Origin: Gibbula magus
Taxonomy: Eukaryota; Mollusca; Gastropoda; Trochida; Trochidae
NCBI GenBank assembly: GCA_936450465.1
Contig: OW388293.1
Span: 46,094,040 to 46,158,039, forward strand
Length of the DNA stretch: 64,000 nt
Direction of reading: 5' to 3'
Position numbers and translations under genes: made by a program. The notes beneath the pieces are model-generated. The model was not told the origin of the DNA. It was given only the letters and a program-made list of their open reading frames with translations, and did not search any database. Every line of letters begins with the position of its first letter. Positions within the stretch are counted from its first letter, which is position 1. Shown in pieces: positions 21,749 through 33,035 of this stretch.

Positions 21749-22848
21749 TACCCCCGACCAACGGTTGGGGGTATATAGTTATACCAACGATTCCGTCCGT
21801 CCGTCCGTCCTTCCGTCCGTCCGTCCTTTTGTCCGATCGATTACAGAAAAACTATTCGTCTCATCCTTTTTAAATTTGGTACATGTCTTCTTCACTACTA
21901 GGAGAGGTGCAGTGCGAAGTTTAAACCGAATTGGTGAATTTTTGAATTTTTGGCGATTTTTTTAATTTTTTAACTTAGTCAAATTCTGAGCATTTTTTGT
22001 CCGATCGATTACAAAAAAACTATTCATCTCATCCTTTTCAAATTTGGTACATGTCTTCTTCACCACTAGGAAAGGTGCAGTGCGAAGTTTAAACCGAATT
22101 GGTGAATTTTTGAATTTTTGGCGAATTTTTGTATTTTTTAACTTAGTCAAATTCGGAGCATTTTTTGTCCGATCGATTCCAGAAAAAACTATTCATCACA
22201 TCCTTTTCAAATTTGGCACATGTCTCCTTCACCACTGGGAGAGGTGCATTGCAAAATGTAACACGATTTGGTGAATTTTTGAATTTTTGGCGATTTTTTA
22301 TATTCTTTTACTTTATCATAGCTAGAATGACTTAAGCTACTTCTGTATTGTGATTTGTTGACTTCATCATTTTCTTTTTCATGTAACTTTCATCAAAAGC
22401 TACTTCTGTGTTCTCGTTGATTTTACTTTTTATATTTCCACTGGTTATATTTTGGGAAAAGTTAAATTTTCTTTCCTTTCAGCCGTTAACTGCTGTATAT
22501 CTCTCACTGTGCCTTCAGGGGTGTGCTTCCATGTACCTGTTGTTTAAAGTCACTCGAATGAATCATTATGATGGATTAATTTCCAAAATAAAGTTGAAAT
22601 CAGTGGTAATAGCAGTAGTGTATTATATTACCAATACCTTTTCAAGTTACTTTTATTCCTATTTTGACTTAAACCACCTTTTTCACATGAAGATCGAGAC
22701 TTGTCCCACCATTTTCACAAACAGTTTAATCTTAGCAATTACATTTCAAAGCTTATCAATCCTTAGGTGTGCAGACACCTCTCTCTTTAAGTAAAATAAA
22801 AATGTCAAACTTAAACAGTCGGGGGTATTAGTGAGCCACGCTCACTTT
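21749..22848 (+). mobile_element. 1.1-kb dispersed element with hairpin ends, copy 1
   Basis: Starts with a near-perfect hairpin (TATACCCCCGACC...GGTTGGGGGTATA), then a (GTCC)n run, then three tandem 168-bp units beginning GTCCGATCGA at 21831, 21999 and 22167. A 3' section to GTCGGGGGTATTA (22818) and a second hairpin GTGAGCCACGCTCAC (22831-22845) follow. A shorter reverse copy is at 52488-53112 with the same order. No protein of its own is recognised: the 128-codon ORF at 22408-22794 lies in the 3' section, and the second copy does not keep it open. The family name is not known to me; the CCCCCGACC/GTCC style is common in mollusc DNA. Confidence 0.8.
21793..21829 (+). repeat. (CCGT)n run inside the dispersed element
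   Basis: About nine CCGT/CCTT tetramers. The reverse copy has the matching GGAC run at about 53046-53081. Confidence 0.9.
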
Positions 22849-22859
22849 TTTGCTTGTTA

Positions 22860-25800
22860 AATAAATTATCTGTCTGTGTGCCTGAGACTTTGAAGGGTTA
22901 ATTCAGAAACAGGAGTTGAGAGTCGTGTTGTTACCTTGGGCAAGTGACTTTATTCAAAGTGTGGCTCTGTTCACCAAGCAGAACAATTGGGTACCTGGTA
23001 TAGAACTGAAGGCAATGTGACAGATAACTTTAAATCACGTGATTGACTACTGTAGGTTTCATTCTCTGAGGGAGTTGAGAATAAAATGGAGCGATGTTGG
23101 CCCTAACACCAAGGTGTTTGACCTTTCAGCATGCACCTTCTTGGTTCGGTGTAAAACTGTATAAATACCCTTATTATTATATCATCATTGTGTATCAGAT
23201 TTAATATACGGTACTGTAAGTGAACTGATAACGTTGTCCCGCAGTCGTGACGTCATACGCAATGAAGTTACGTTTCTTTCAAGTGATTTTCTTAATAACG
23301 CGACGGAAAATAGTCTAAATGTATTGGCTAATGCGCTTTGGAACATATCCATCACCTACATTACATGTGTGCTCACATCATAACATGTGTATGTTAACGA
23401 TAGTCGTTGCTTAATTTAGTAATATCCCTCGCTCTCGCTCAAATAATACCAAATGTTTGCCACTCGTGTTTCAAACAAACTATGACATTGACACTCAAAC
23501 ACTATCTTTTGTATGAAATAAATCTTACTGACATGTATGTGTATGCATTTTATACCCACAAAGAAATAATGTAAGTTTATTTGCTTATCTCATATAATTC
23601 TTTCTCAAAGGTAACACATGTATATGTGTATCTTGAATATTCATAATGAGTTTTCATTCCATATTTTATTGTTGATCCCATCCTTATATTGATATAGAGC
23701 ATAAACAACTTAGTCATATTAACTATAATTAATATGAAGAGATCTTCGTTTAATATCATATGATTTCATTTTGCTTTTTTATCTTTTCTTTGAAAATTGT
23801 TTCAGAAGCAAAAAGGTACTCTAACATAGTTGTAAGTACGCCAGATGGTAATGAAGGGTATAACTGTCCTTTAAGGTTTTAAAAAGTGATACATTTTTCT
23901 GAAGTATGTGATATACAAAATTGCTGCCAGGCAGATGGGATATATGTCAATTTGAAGACAACCCGCGTGTGTGACACGCGCTGCTCGCGAGCTTAACTCT
24001 GCCTCGCGGCGAGGAGTTGTGGCGCCATGACGCAGTGAGGATTTCACGAGTGTGTTTATGATACAAAACATACAGTGAGACTTTTAAAAGCGATAAGACC
24101 GAGTGTCAGTTGTAGTTGGTCTGAATGACGACACGCTAAGTTGCACATGTTCATGGGTGGAGGATCCGGAGATTTATGCTCACATAAATCAGACTCATAG
24201 TTTAGATCTATTGCTGTTCCTATCTCGCAAATCGCTCTGGAATTACATATGAAAGAAAGCATTATTTGTGTATATTTCACACTTGATTCCTATATACCTA
24301 CGGTTATCAATTCAACAATGGGGTCCCATGATGGATAAACTAGCTGGAGATCGGTTGTTAAATGTATATCCACCCTCTTTATAAAATTTATTATTTATAT
24401 TCAACAACGGAAATAGAGGATTATCATGATGAATTGTAATTCATTATTAATCACTTTATTTTGTTGCCAAAATGTGTCGCGTCATTTTAAATGCATTAAC
24501 TTTTCATTATAATATATAAAACATGGTTTATAGTGGCAAGGCGAGAACAATGTACTTGGAATTAATTTGAAGATTAACCAGAGGTTGATTTAGAAGTGGG
24601 TCGGTTTTAATTGATACTGCTTTATCCCTTATATAAACTGATTTTACACAATAATACATTAACTCAACCATTGCAACATGGTCAAATTTCAAATCTGGCA
24701 AAACAGGCTTCCCTTATGATGTCGGTAGTTTAGGTCTACCAATGTCCCAGGGTGGAAATCGGAAGAGACGATTTGTATTGTGCAACCTCGAATGACGTTT
24801 CAACGGATTCTATCGATATTTTGCGAATGATTTAAAAGGCTGTTCTGTTTTGGAGGCTTCATGCTTGGCAATAAGGCATTTGCCAATAAATGATTCTGGT
24901 GAGATGTTACTGCATGTATAGTACATGTTATCAATAGTGACACGACTTTTCTGAGAGTAATTGTTCTTGAACATGTACTAACTCTGTTAACCTTTAACCT
25001 TAGTCAAATAAATGTGATTCCTTCAGTAAATAATTCATCACATCACTTGATTTCATCACTTCTTCACATATTCAATCATTTAATAAGTATTTCTATATTA
25101 CGTTGGTCGATTTTTTTGGAATCATTTGAATTTTTTCATTCAATTTGCCCTTTCTGTCCTGGAACCATTTCAAAAGCAATAGGTTTAGATGATGATCCAC
25201 AACTTTGAAGATATCATTTGTGCGCCTGCATTCACATAATGTAATCACTTTTTAATACGAAAAGATAGTTCCAATACTTTTTTTTATTTATTAATTAAAG
25301 AATTTACCATTACAACAACAAAGAGGAAACTTCATGACGCAAACAATCTGGAAGACGAGTGTTTTGTTGGTGCAAGGCAACTTTTCCGTTTTTCTTTTGT
25401 TTGTTATATATATTATCATATACCCACCCACCCCAAATAATACATTCTCCCCTCCGACTGGAATGTAGTGATCTTGATGCACATAAATATCAACTTCAAC
25501 TTGCTCTTTTGGTTATATTTATATCTACGAAGACTCTGATGTATTTCCTTGTATGTCTTCTCTATAACGATATGCGTCAAAGTATATATTTTTATACAAA
25601 GTTATTTGACCTTAAATCAATTTTGTTTGGAAGTCACGTGCATTTCTTCCCCTTTTGAATTCAGTTCAGTCGTTTATAAATTTAACAGGCGGAATTGATT
25701 TTAAGTTGTGCATCCATGACATAGTCATAAATTTGTTATTGATGTTTTTTCCAGATTGTATCATGTACATATATTTATCTTTAATATTGTACGTCAATCA

Positions 25801-25860
25801 TGACATTTTTTGTATCCCGGAGATGTATTAACATGAAGAATATGCCCGTTTACCAATCCG
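22860..25860. other. No gene recognised
   Basis: AAATAAATTATCTGTCTGTG just after 22858 resembles a LINE 3' tail junction. 23246-23490 contains TGACGTCA and a CCCTCGCTCTCGCTC stretch like parts of the repeats at 1268-1520. 23960-24040 is a GC-rich patch with GTGTGTGACACGCGC. No ORF is supported. Confidence 0.4.
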
Positions 25861-25861
25861 A

Positions 25862-26334
25862 TTCATTCTGTTTGGGAAATAAATATGTTTAAACTATATA
25901 ACTTACAACTTTCCAGTGGATCCGCCACTGGTTAGATATTTATTTCAGTAACGGTTTGGAATGCCGCAGACGAAACATGAATTCTTTTTTTTTTAATTTG
26001 ACACGTGTTCCTGAAAAGGTCAGTTTGTCTGTACATATATATAACATGAATGATGATTAAAAGTAGCAGATGCATAAACAACAACACAGAAGGTCTCCCA
26101 GGAGCTGTGCCAAACTTATTGCAAACTGTTGGAAACGTCACTGGAAAGTTGAAAGTTATATGGTTTAACCATATTTATTTCCTAAACAGAACAAAGTCTT
26201 GAAAAACAAAATAAAGTAATATCATCTTCATATTGACCTTTTCAGGAACACGTGTTCAATTTTTAAAAGAATTCATGTTTCGCCTGTGACATTCAAACCG
26301 TTACTGAAATAAACATCTAACCAGTGGCGGATCC
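25862..26334. repeat. Two interlocked inverted duplications (a b a' b')
   Basis: Block a, 25862-25916 (ending CAACTTTCCAG), recurs inverted at 26141-26193. Block b, 25918-26022 (from GGATCCGCCACTGGTTAG to TCCTGAAAAGGTCA), recurs inverted at 26237-26334. The order a, b, a', b' means the two pairs interlock rather than nest. GGATCCGCC at the outer ends recurs at the edges of the (GTA)n-bearing elements. Confidence 0.8.
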
Positions 26335-26469
26335 AGAGCGGTTGTTATAGTTAATTAGTGAATACCCTCCCTCCCCTTCAATGAATTAGTATATACCACT
26401 CCATAATCAGGTGGAATGTAAGGAAATAACAAAATGTGATACATTTATAAAGCAAACAGAACAACAGTG

Positions 26470-26760
26470 AGGAGTCTCAATCAGGGACTTGAAGGGCATT
26501 TAAAAGTGGCATACATAAGAACAGTGAGGAGTCTCAATCAGGGACTTTGAAGGCCATTTAGAAGTGGCATACATAAGAACAGGAATATTTTCTGGATACC
26601 AACCCCTTTAAGACGTTTCGGAGAATATTCTCACTCCTTTACCAGGTGGAATGTGATGAGCCTGACGAAGGAGTGAGCATATACTCCGAAACGTCGTACA
26701 ATTTTCACATTAAAGAAGTTATCCAGAAAATCTCCCTGTTCTCTATCAGGGACAATAAAC
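26470..26760. mobile_element. Foldback element with hammerhead-like arms, copy 2
   Basis: A tandemly repeated outer flank (CAGTGAGGAGTCTCAATCAG, twice), then TTCTGGATA, GACGTTTCGGAG and CACTCCTTTACCAG, then the inverted arm CTGACGAAGGAGTGAGCATA, CTCCGAAACGTCG and TTATCCAGAAAAT. It matches 2823-3026 arm for arm. A further fragment, TGTTCCTGTTCTTATGCACG then CCACTTCTAAATGCC, at about 26833-26868 is another partial end. Confidence 0.7.
26650..26711 (+). ncRNA. Hammerhead-ribozyme-like sequence
   Basis: CTGACGA (26662-26668) fits the CUGANGA box, GGAGT...ACTCC can form stem II, and GAAAC then GTC (26688-26695) fit the GAAA box and a UH cleavage site with a minimal stem III. AATGTGA (26650-26656) can pair with TCACATT (26705-26711) as the outer part of stem I. 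One extra A lies between the CUGANGA box and stem II, which may reduce activity. Minimal type I hammerheads are known from Penelope-like retroelements; membership here is inferred. Confidence 0.4.
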
Positions 26761-26889
26761 ATGGATGAGAATGGTATACAATGATTGAAGTGCTGATTGC
26801 ATGTAAGAAATACAAATTGGTGTAACGGGGAATGTTCCTGTTCTTATGCACGCCACTTCTAAATGCCATTCAACGATTTGGTTACATGA

Positions 26890-27430
26890 AACATAATCGA
26901 ATGATGATAACAGCTGTTACAAGAACGCTCGCATTTTCTTACACAGTCATCAATATGTTCTTTAATTCGGAGAACTGATGTTAATTGATGTTTCTTTTAA
27001 ATACAACCATACATGTTGAAAAACTTTGTCAACCAATTTTTGTGGATGAGAAAAATAGACACCAGTGATATTTTCCCTGCGTATTTGTCTAAGGTACACT
27101 GTACACATGACTTGATAACATAGACATCATTGTCAATGAACTTCATTCAAAATTTGACGATATTTTCATGTTTAATTTAACCTGGAAATGGAAAAGGGAA
27201 GGTCCCTTATTATTATTGTAAGGGGAGATAACCTCGTAGATGAAACACGGGCTCGCGATATAGATGTTATCAATATATAAACAGCGATAAAGAGGAACAA
27301 TTGGGAATCATTTCAAAGTGTTCGCATTGGAACGAGGACACGACAGGTAGATTGTCGTACTTGTCAGTTGGAACGCTGGGTGAGGGATAATTAGATGACC
27401 CCCTACGGTCCAGCACGGTGGTCAGAGGCT
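26890..27430. other. No gene recognised
   Basis: AT-rich; nothing repeated was noticed. Confidence 0.4.
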
Positions 27431-27439
27431 GAGGGTGAT

Positions 27440-27640
27440 GGACATCACTTCTGACACCATAATACCAATGTCGGACGAAATCACGATATGACTATATAAA
27501 CATCAGACGATTGTACTTGGTTGAGACGTCAAACCAAGGAGTTAGTTTCAATGGCCAGTGCTTAGGTGACCCATCCGAATGGACATCTCTTCTGAATGAC
27601 CACTTCTCACCAGATCATGACATACCGATATATACCTCCA
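27440..27640 (+). repeat. Dispersed repeat, partner of 28680-28825
   Basis: ACACCATAATACCAATGTCGG then ACGAAATCACGATATGACT is echoed at about 28772-28805 by ACACCAATGTCGGACTAAAT then CTTGACATGACT. GTTAGTTTCAATGGCCAGTG (27541) is echoed by GTTAGTCTCAATGCCCAATA (28711). Function unknown. Confidence 0.5.
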
Positions 27641-27660
27641 TTAGGTTAAGCTTTAGAAAA

Positions 27661-27904
27661 TAGAATTTGTAAGTTGGGTACTTTTAGTTGTGTTGAAAAC
27701 GACTATAATTTTCTTTTAAATTGTCCGAAATATGACTATGTATATCAAAGTAGACTGATATTCCCGTTGCCAATAAATAATGACATTACCTTTCTTATTC
27801 GAAATGTAGCAACTTTCATCAACCAAGGGATGTTACTTAGAAATACTCAGGAGCGATATGGTATGTATGATATGTATTTATCATATACAAGATATAGCAT
27901 GAAG
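27661..27904 (+). pseudogene. LINE C-terminal fragment of a second family
   Basis: The reading RICKLGTFSCVENDYNFLLN then CPKYDYVY has the layout of the C-terminal Cys-rich block of LINE ORF2 (R-x-C..., then E-[DN]-x-x-[HN]-F-L-x-x-CP-x-Y), followed by NVATFINQGMLLRNTQ. A TAG codon sits just before the block (27661-27663) and part of the first Cys pair is missing. Only about 80 codons remain. Sequence detail differs from the LINE at 9968, so it is probably another family. Confidence 0.6.
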
Positions 27905-28134
27905 TGAAATGTTAATGTTTAACATCTTGAAATGCTAATTTATGATGATGTGATCCCTGTAAAGGTTTTTTGTGTTTTCTATTTTTGTTTGCACGTTTTG
28001 TACTATAGGTCTGCTGTCTGTAAGTATTGGAATACTGATACTGATACCTCCTTTACCTACATCAATTAATACGTAACACATATGTGTTAGTCTTAATGCA
28101 CACTCTTTAGATGTCGTTAAGCATGGCATCACTT
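27905..28134. other. Possible LINE 3' UTR remnant
   Basis: T-rich sequence after the LINE fragment, ending near CTGTCTGTAAGTATTGG. No tail repeat is clear. Confidence 0.25.
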
Positions 28135-28570
28135 CTTAAAGGGAGAGTTCTGTCGCCATATTGGATGTTTTGTGCACTACGTAAAATGAAAACATGCTAT
28201 ATTGTACTTAATTTTACAGTTTTTTGATAACTAAAGACACACACTGATAGAGTATTCAAATAGTAACTCATAATGTGTCATAAAACTAATACAAAAAAAG
28301 TTGCTGTTATGCTACAGCGAAGTTTTCCCCACTCACAGCGCCAATGAATGGCTTCAGTTCTCATTGTTTTTATTTTCCAACAAATGAGCGCATGTGTTTA
28401 TCAAGTTGTGAAATAAAAATTTATAAAATCATCAAAATATTACCTTCATTAGTATCTTTCAAATGTGACTGTGTTTCAATCCTTTATTAATAAGACGTAT
28501 GTGTAAACAGGAGTATCCTCTCGAATTTCGTTTCTACAAAAAAATACCCCGATAGAACCCTCCTTTTAAA
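28135..28570. mobile_element. MITE of about 436 bp with TTAA-type ends, copy 1
   Basis: The left end TTAAAGGGAGAGTTCTGTCG and the reverse complement of the right end, TTAAAAGGAGGGTTCTATCG, match over about 20 bp. Both ends contain TTAA. The right half (TCATCAAAATATTACC, then CTCGAATTTCGTTTCTAC) is repeated at 57590-57776. TTAA ends would fit a piggyBac-type element, but this is tentative. Confidence 0.55.
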
Positions 28571-28679
28571 TCATATCACCAATATGAGATCAAATCATCA
28601 TATGAAACATAAACAGCAGACCATTGTATCGATGTTGTTACAATTCAAAGTGTGTTGGTGGTTGGGCCAAATTACTACA

Positions 28680-28825
28680 TGAGAACAACTTATTTGGCCT
28701 TAAACTATATGTTAGTCTCAATGCCCAATAAGTGGGTTGTCTAATGGGAAGCACATCACCGCTAACATTGAAACACCAATGTCGGACTAAATCTTGACAT
28801 GACTGAATCACCAGTCGAGGTTGAA
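28680..28825 (+). repeat. Dispersed repeat, partner of 27440-27640
   Basis: See the shared ACACCAATGTCGGAC block. The minus-strand ORF over it has no domain. Confidence 0.45.
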
Positions 28826-28829
28826 GATT

Positions 28830-29435
28830 GAACAGAACTTTTTTATTACAAAAAAAATTCCATTGGAAAAATTCCATTGAAAAAACAAATTCCATTGGAT
28901 TTTTTTTTCAAAAATTTGATAAAATAATTTTCACCTAAAAAAATCCAAAGAACTTATGTAAACCATTTAAACAATGAAATGTGTTTGTAAAAAAATGTTT
29001 GTCGCGATAAACTTCGGACGCGACCGGATTTCCAAAGATAAACCGGAGACCATTATGTCATGATTGCTCCCACAGTTCCGTAGCCTGACGTTAATCCTCT
29101 GCAATGAGTTTTTGTTTCAAATTGTTTGAATTTCAAAATCTGAATAGAATAAAATGAAAAGGAGGCTCTGAGATGTGTTCATTTTATGTTCCTTATACTG
29201 AGCTATGTAGACTTGCCTCAATGTAGACTTGCCTCGGCACTTTAAATTTAAGGGGTCTGGATGACAGACTTACAGTTATTCGTCAACGTTAAAGAAGCAT
29301 TTGCATACAGATTGTGGAGGCCGGACACTTCACGATTATATTAACTTTATTCAATTAGTTTAACACAACTGAGCAATGTATTTGCAGGTTTTAACAATTA
29401 AGGTTTTGATGGACATTCCCAACAATATTTGGAAG
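28830..29435. other. No gene recognised
   Basis: 28845-28920 has tandem TTCCATTGGA/AAAAATTCCATTG copies. GTAGACTTGCCTC is duplicated at about 29207 and 29223. Confidence 0.45.
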
Positions 29436-29440
29436 AATAT

Positions 29441-29745
29441 ACCCACGCCGTGTCAACACTCAGACAGCGATATGGACGCCAGTATTTATTTTCTAAAGGG
29501 TCAGCTTTAGTGGTCAGGAAGGTGTAAGATTGTGAAATGAAACGTAAGAGTGTTTATACCCACGCCGCATAAACATTCGGAACATAGACATGGACGCCGG
29601 CAGTTCATGTTATCAGAGAATCAGCTGTGGTGGTCAAGAAAATGTAAGTTTGTGAAATGAGATGTGAGATAAGAGTGTATAGCCACGCCGTGTCAACGCT
29701 GGACTCTCTTGGATATGAACACAGGTATATTAGTTTTACTGTCTT
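29441..29745 (+). repeat. Tandem repeat of 117-123 bp, about 2.5 units
   Basis: Units start at CCACGCCG near 29441, 29558 and 29681. Each contains CACGCCG, ATGGACGCC, TCAGCT, TGGTCA, and TTGTGAAATGA followed by AGAGTGT. Units are diverged, so the array is old. Confidence 0.75.
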
Positions 29746-30225
29746 AGACACCAATACTTTCAGCATTAAGAGAGCCGGCTATATAATGGGCCGGGTTAAG
29801 GTTAACTACTAACGCCTTGACCACGACGGGTATCCACAAATACGGGTATAACGACATTCATGTCAACTTTGGGTCAGTTTCAGTTTATAAACTGGGTGGC
29901 CCTTGTGACTGGACAACAGTTACTACTAGACAATGTCACATTGCCACATTTAGTATTGCTATCAAAACGTAACCCAAAGTTGAGTAGAAATTAAGAGTTT
30001 ATTAGAATATTAACTTACATAATTAAATATCAACCTTCACAGGTTATTTTCTCTGTATTTTATATTATCCAGATAGTATTCAGATCTTATGTTATATACT
30101 GTCACTAATGTTTGAGAAATTAATAATACAATGTATAACATCTGTCATTTCTTTACCAATATTATATATACATATATTCCTCTTGCAAAATCACGTTTCC
30201 AACACCTGATTGAAAACGGTGTTAT
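29746..30225. other. No gene recognised
   Basis: AT-rich, no supported ORF. Confidence 0.45.
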
Positions 30226-30227
30226 TA

Positions 30228-30720
30228 AACTAGCGTTCAAAAGAAACGCAACTCAAAAACAAAATCCTGCCGCAAGATATAGGCGATCTTGAATGTCCTT
30301 ATGTTTCGTATAGAAGCATTAAACGTTTCACTCAACCTGGTATGATGCCATTAATTTTACGCCTTTTCAAGCACCGAGGGGGTGCTGAAATTGCTATTTC
30401 GAGAGGGTAACTTTATATTTAAGTTTGAAATTCATAAAATATGGAAATTAAGTTAATAAAAAAAATTGTCAGCATAATGTATCTTTTTGAACTTTAATTC
30501 GTTTACGCATCGTCACTGTAGGCCGTCATAAAACAAGCAAAAAAATCCCCTTTTCACTCTCCGATCTCGCCAAGTTAAGGAGATTCCAAAACAACGATTT
30601 CTAAAAGAAAAATAATGAGATAACGTTTTTAAAATGGAAGCTTTAGGTTATTTAGCTTCAACATGTAAATATTTTTCATTTGTATCAAGTTAGACTTAAT
30701 AAAGTTACATCGTGGTCTAT
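30228..30720 (+). mobile_element. Decayed relative of the MITE at 50673-51250
   Basis: It begins TA/AACTAGCGTTCAAAAGAAACGC, matching AACTCAGGTGCAAAAGAAACG of the other copy. Internal blocks agree in order: GGGGTGCT, TATTTAAGTTT, GAAATTAA, CACTGTAGGCCGTCA, AAACAAGC, AGTTAAGGAGATTCCAAAAC. The right terminal repeat is not visible. Confidence 0.6.
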
Positions 30721-31045
30721 GGGCATGTGCTATACATTACACCCGTTATTTTTTTCGTAAGAACTGTAAAGAACATGCTAGCAATATTATAGCACTATGA
30801 AGTTGCACCATTTCTGCACAGCATTTCTACGTTTCAAAAGTTGTTACAACAGAATGGCGATTGTTTAAATGATACAAGGAAAACTGTTCTTTGAGTCTTC
30901 GGTCAGTGCTTAATAAGAAAAATGACATTTGAAGAGGATTTAAAAAAATAACCACGAGCAACAATACAGACACGCACTCGCCCTGATGACGTGGCGATGA
31001 CGCTGCAGAAGAAGCTGCGAACATGAAAAGTAGCGGTCTCCATTG
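30721..31045. other. No gene recognised
   Basis: The 65-codon minus-strand ORF (30827-31024) has no motif. Confidence 0.4.
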
Positions 31046-31430
31046 GACAGACAGACAGATTATTTATTATAGTCTCACCTCATTATAAAATATGTACAAT
31101 ACATTAAAACAAATAAAATTTAGCCACGCCAATAAGGAGTTATGAGAGACTTAAATTCTTATAATTTAAGATAAAAAAAAAAAATTTAATATAAAAATTA
31201 CGATACATATAAGTACACATCTAAAACAGATATTCTTAAATTAGAAAGTATATACATAAGATTTACGTTTAGAAAGAATAAAATGGCAGGTTTTCTGCAG
31301 CAATGAAACATACATCATCATACATCGATAAAATTATCACATTCATCAATACATTTGTTCGATAAAATTAATAAGGTGTGGTTTCTTAAAAGTTACCAAC
31401 TCCAATCACACATTTCAACTATATCAATGG
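31046..31430 (-). mobile_element. LINE 3' fragment, same family as 9968-10920
   Basis: Read on the minus strand it ends AATGAGGTGAGACTATAATA, AATAATCTGTCTGTCTGTCC, like the 3' end at 10865-10920. Upstream, GTCTCTCATAACTCCTTATTGG matches GTCTCTCATAACCCTAAATGGG. Further upstream, frame-shifted codons still read AAKTC, SKRK and CDNF-like words that correspond to AAKTCKLLLDKR and ICDNFNF of the first copy. Dead fragment. Confidence 0.75.
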
Positions 31431-32330
31431 ACTGTCATATTAATTATTGTTTCAGCATACCTTAGAGACCACCGTTAATGGGGGTACTGCAGGGTGCCCC
31501 TTGGGTATATGTTATGACAAGGGATTAATTATATTGTAGAAATCATTTAATTTTGAATCTCAGGCGTTTATTTTGCCCTGTAGTGAATGCACGTGTTATA
31601 ATTTGTCCGGTAGTGAATTATTTTGTCCGCGCCATGGACGTAGTTCCTTATGTGTTTGTCCATGCTTCATCAGTTATTTTCATTTTCTCTCACCAAAGAA
31701 ACATTTTCATCAAAATAATGTGTTTATATTATAAAATAACTGGGTGGTTTATGTCCTAGGTGGCATTTGTGCTAGGTGGCAATTGTCCTACGTGGCTTTT
31801 CGTGGCTGGTGGCATTCGTCCGGGTTGGTTATGTTCGGGCGGCTTTTGTCCTGCTCCCATTTTAAGAATGTTCCAACTTTCATGTCAATATGAACATTGA
31901 ACCAACTGAACCATTTTACTTTTCTTTACCTAGAGGTAAATAACTCTCCTTGAAAATGATGGAAGGTTTCAAGGACATCAATCTACATAAATTAAACTCA
32001 AAGGTTTGCTGTTTAAATTTAAAAAATGTTTAAAAGTAATAGAAATACATGTATTTGTGTGCAACTGTGTTTTAATGAAAAATTGTTGAGAACAATAGGA
32101 TGACGTCACAAGTGCAATTTAATTGAAACTTAGATGACAAGAACTTATAAACGAGCATACTGTTCAATAAATTCAACAAAGCGTTCGTTGTTAAATATAT
32201 TTAATGAATGTTTGAATGTCTAGGAAATAATACGAAGAGGAGCACTGCTCAGACAGTACGGAAATATGTCTTCAGATTACCATACCCCACAAAATAACCC
32301 AAGTTCTCAATGGTGGATCTAGGGAGGGGA
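31431..32330. other. No gene recognised
   Basis: 31740-31860 has tandem GTCCTAGGTGGC/GTGGCATTTGTCC words of about 20 bp (about five diverged copies). The rest is AT-rich. Confidence 0.45.
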
Positions 32331-32332
32331 AT

Positions 32333-32697
32333 GCAGTGGCGGACCAAAAGGGTTCCAGGAGGTTCGACACCTTTTAGAAATAAATCGCATGTACGTAAAT
32401 TTGATGGACCCCAAAGCGAACCTACTTCCCGTTTAAATAAGTGGAAGCAGTAGCAGTAGCTGTAGCAGTAGTAGTATTAGTAGTAGCAGCAGCAGCAGTA
32501 GTAGTAGTAATAGTAGTAGTATTAGTAGTAGCAGCAGCAGTAGTAGTAGTAATAGTAGTAGTATTAGCAGTAGTAGTAGCAGCAACAGCAGTAGTAGTAG
32601 TAGTAGTAGTAGTAGCAGTAGTAGTAACAGTAGTAGTAGAAGCAACAGCAGTAGTAGTAGCAGCAGTAGTAGAAGTAGTAGTAGTAGATTTAGTAGC

Positions 32698-32729
<32 letters not shown>

Positions 32730-32764
32730 CAGTAGTAGTAGTAGCAGCAGCAGCAGCAGTAGTG

Positions 32765-32811
<47 letters not shown>

Positions 32812-33035
32812 TGTAGTAGTAATAGTAGTTGTAGTAGTAGTAGTACCCCAAAGTTGACCCCTCTCCCCTTTCAATAAGTGACCCCCCTCTCCCCCCCCCC
32901 CCCCCCCCCCCCCCTCAAATTCACTTCTATGCACGGGGTCGCATTGTGGATTTCTTGATTTGTTTTCAGTTGAAATAAGACAGAGTGTACCCCCTCTTAA
33001 CGAAAATCTCGAACCGCCTCGGCTTCTCCCGGAGT
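32333..33035 (-). mobile_element. (GTA)n-bearing element, copy 1
   Basis: The left edge reads GCAGTGGCGGACC. A 400-bp (GTA)n array follows, then TTGACCCCTCTCCCC, a 30-bp poly-C run and a right part ending near CGAACCGCCTCGGC. The array-to-poly-C junction and a GGCGG-type outer end are shared with 38818-39255, so the microsatellite sits at a fixed place in a dispersed element. Confidence 0.5.
32440..32847 (+). repeat. (GTA)n array with GCA interruptions
   Basis: About 400 bp of GTA triplets with AGC/GCA and ATA variants. All forward frames and two reverse frames are stop-poor, which gives false poly-Val, poly-Thr and poly-Leu ORFs. Confidence 0.95.

Noticed and set aside
22408..22794. 128-codon hydrophobic ORF as a membrane protein gene
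   Set aside because: It lies inside the 3' section of a dispersed element; the reverse copy near 52.5-52.8 kb does not preserve the frame.
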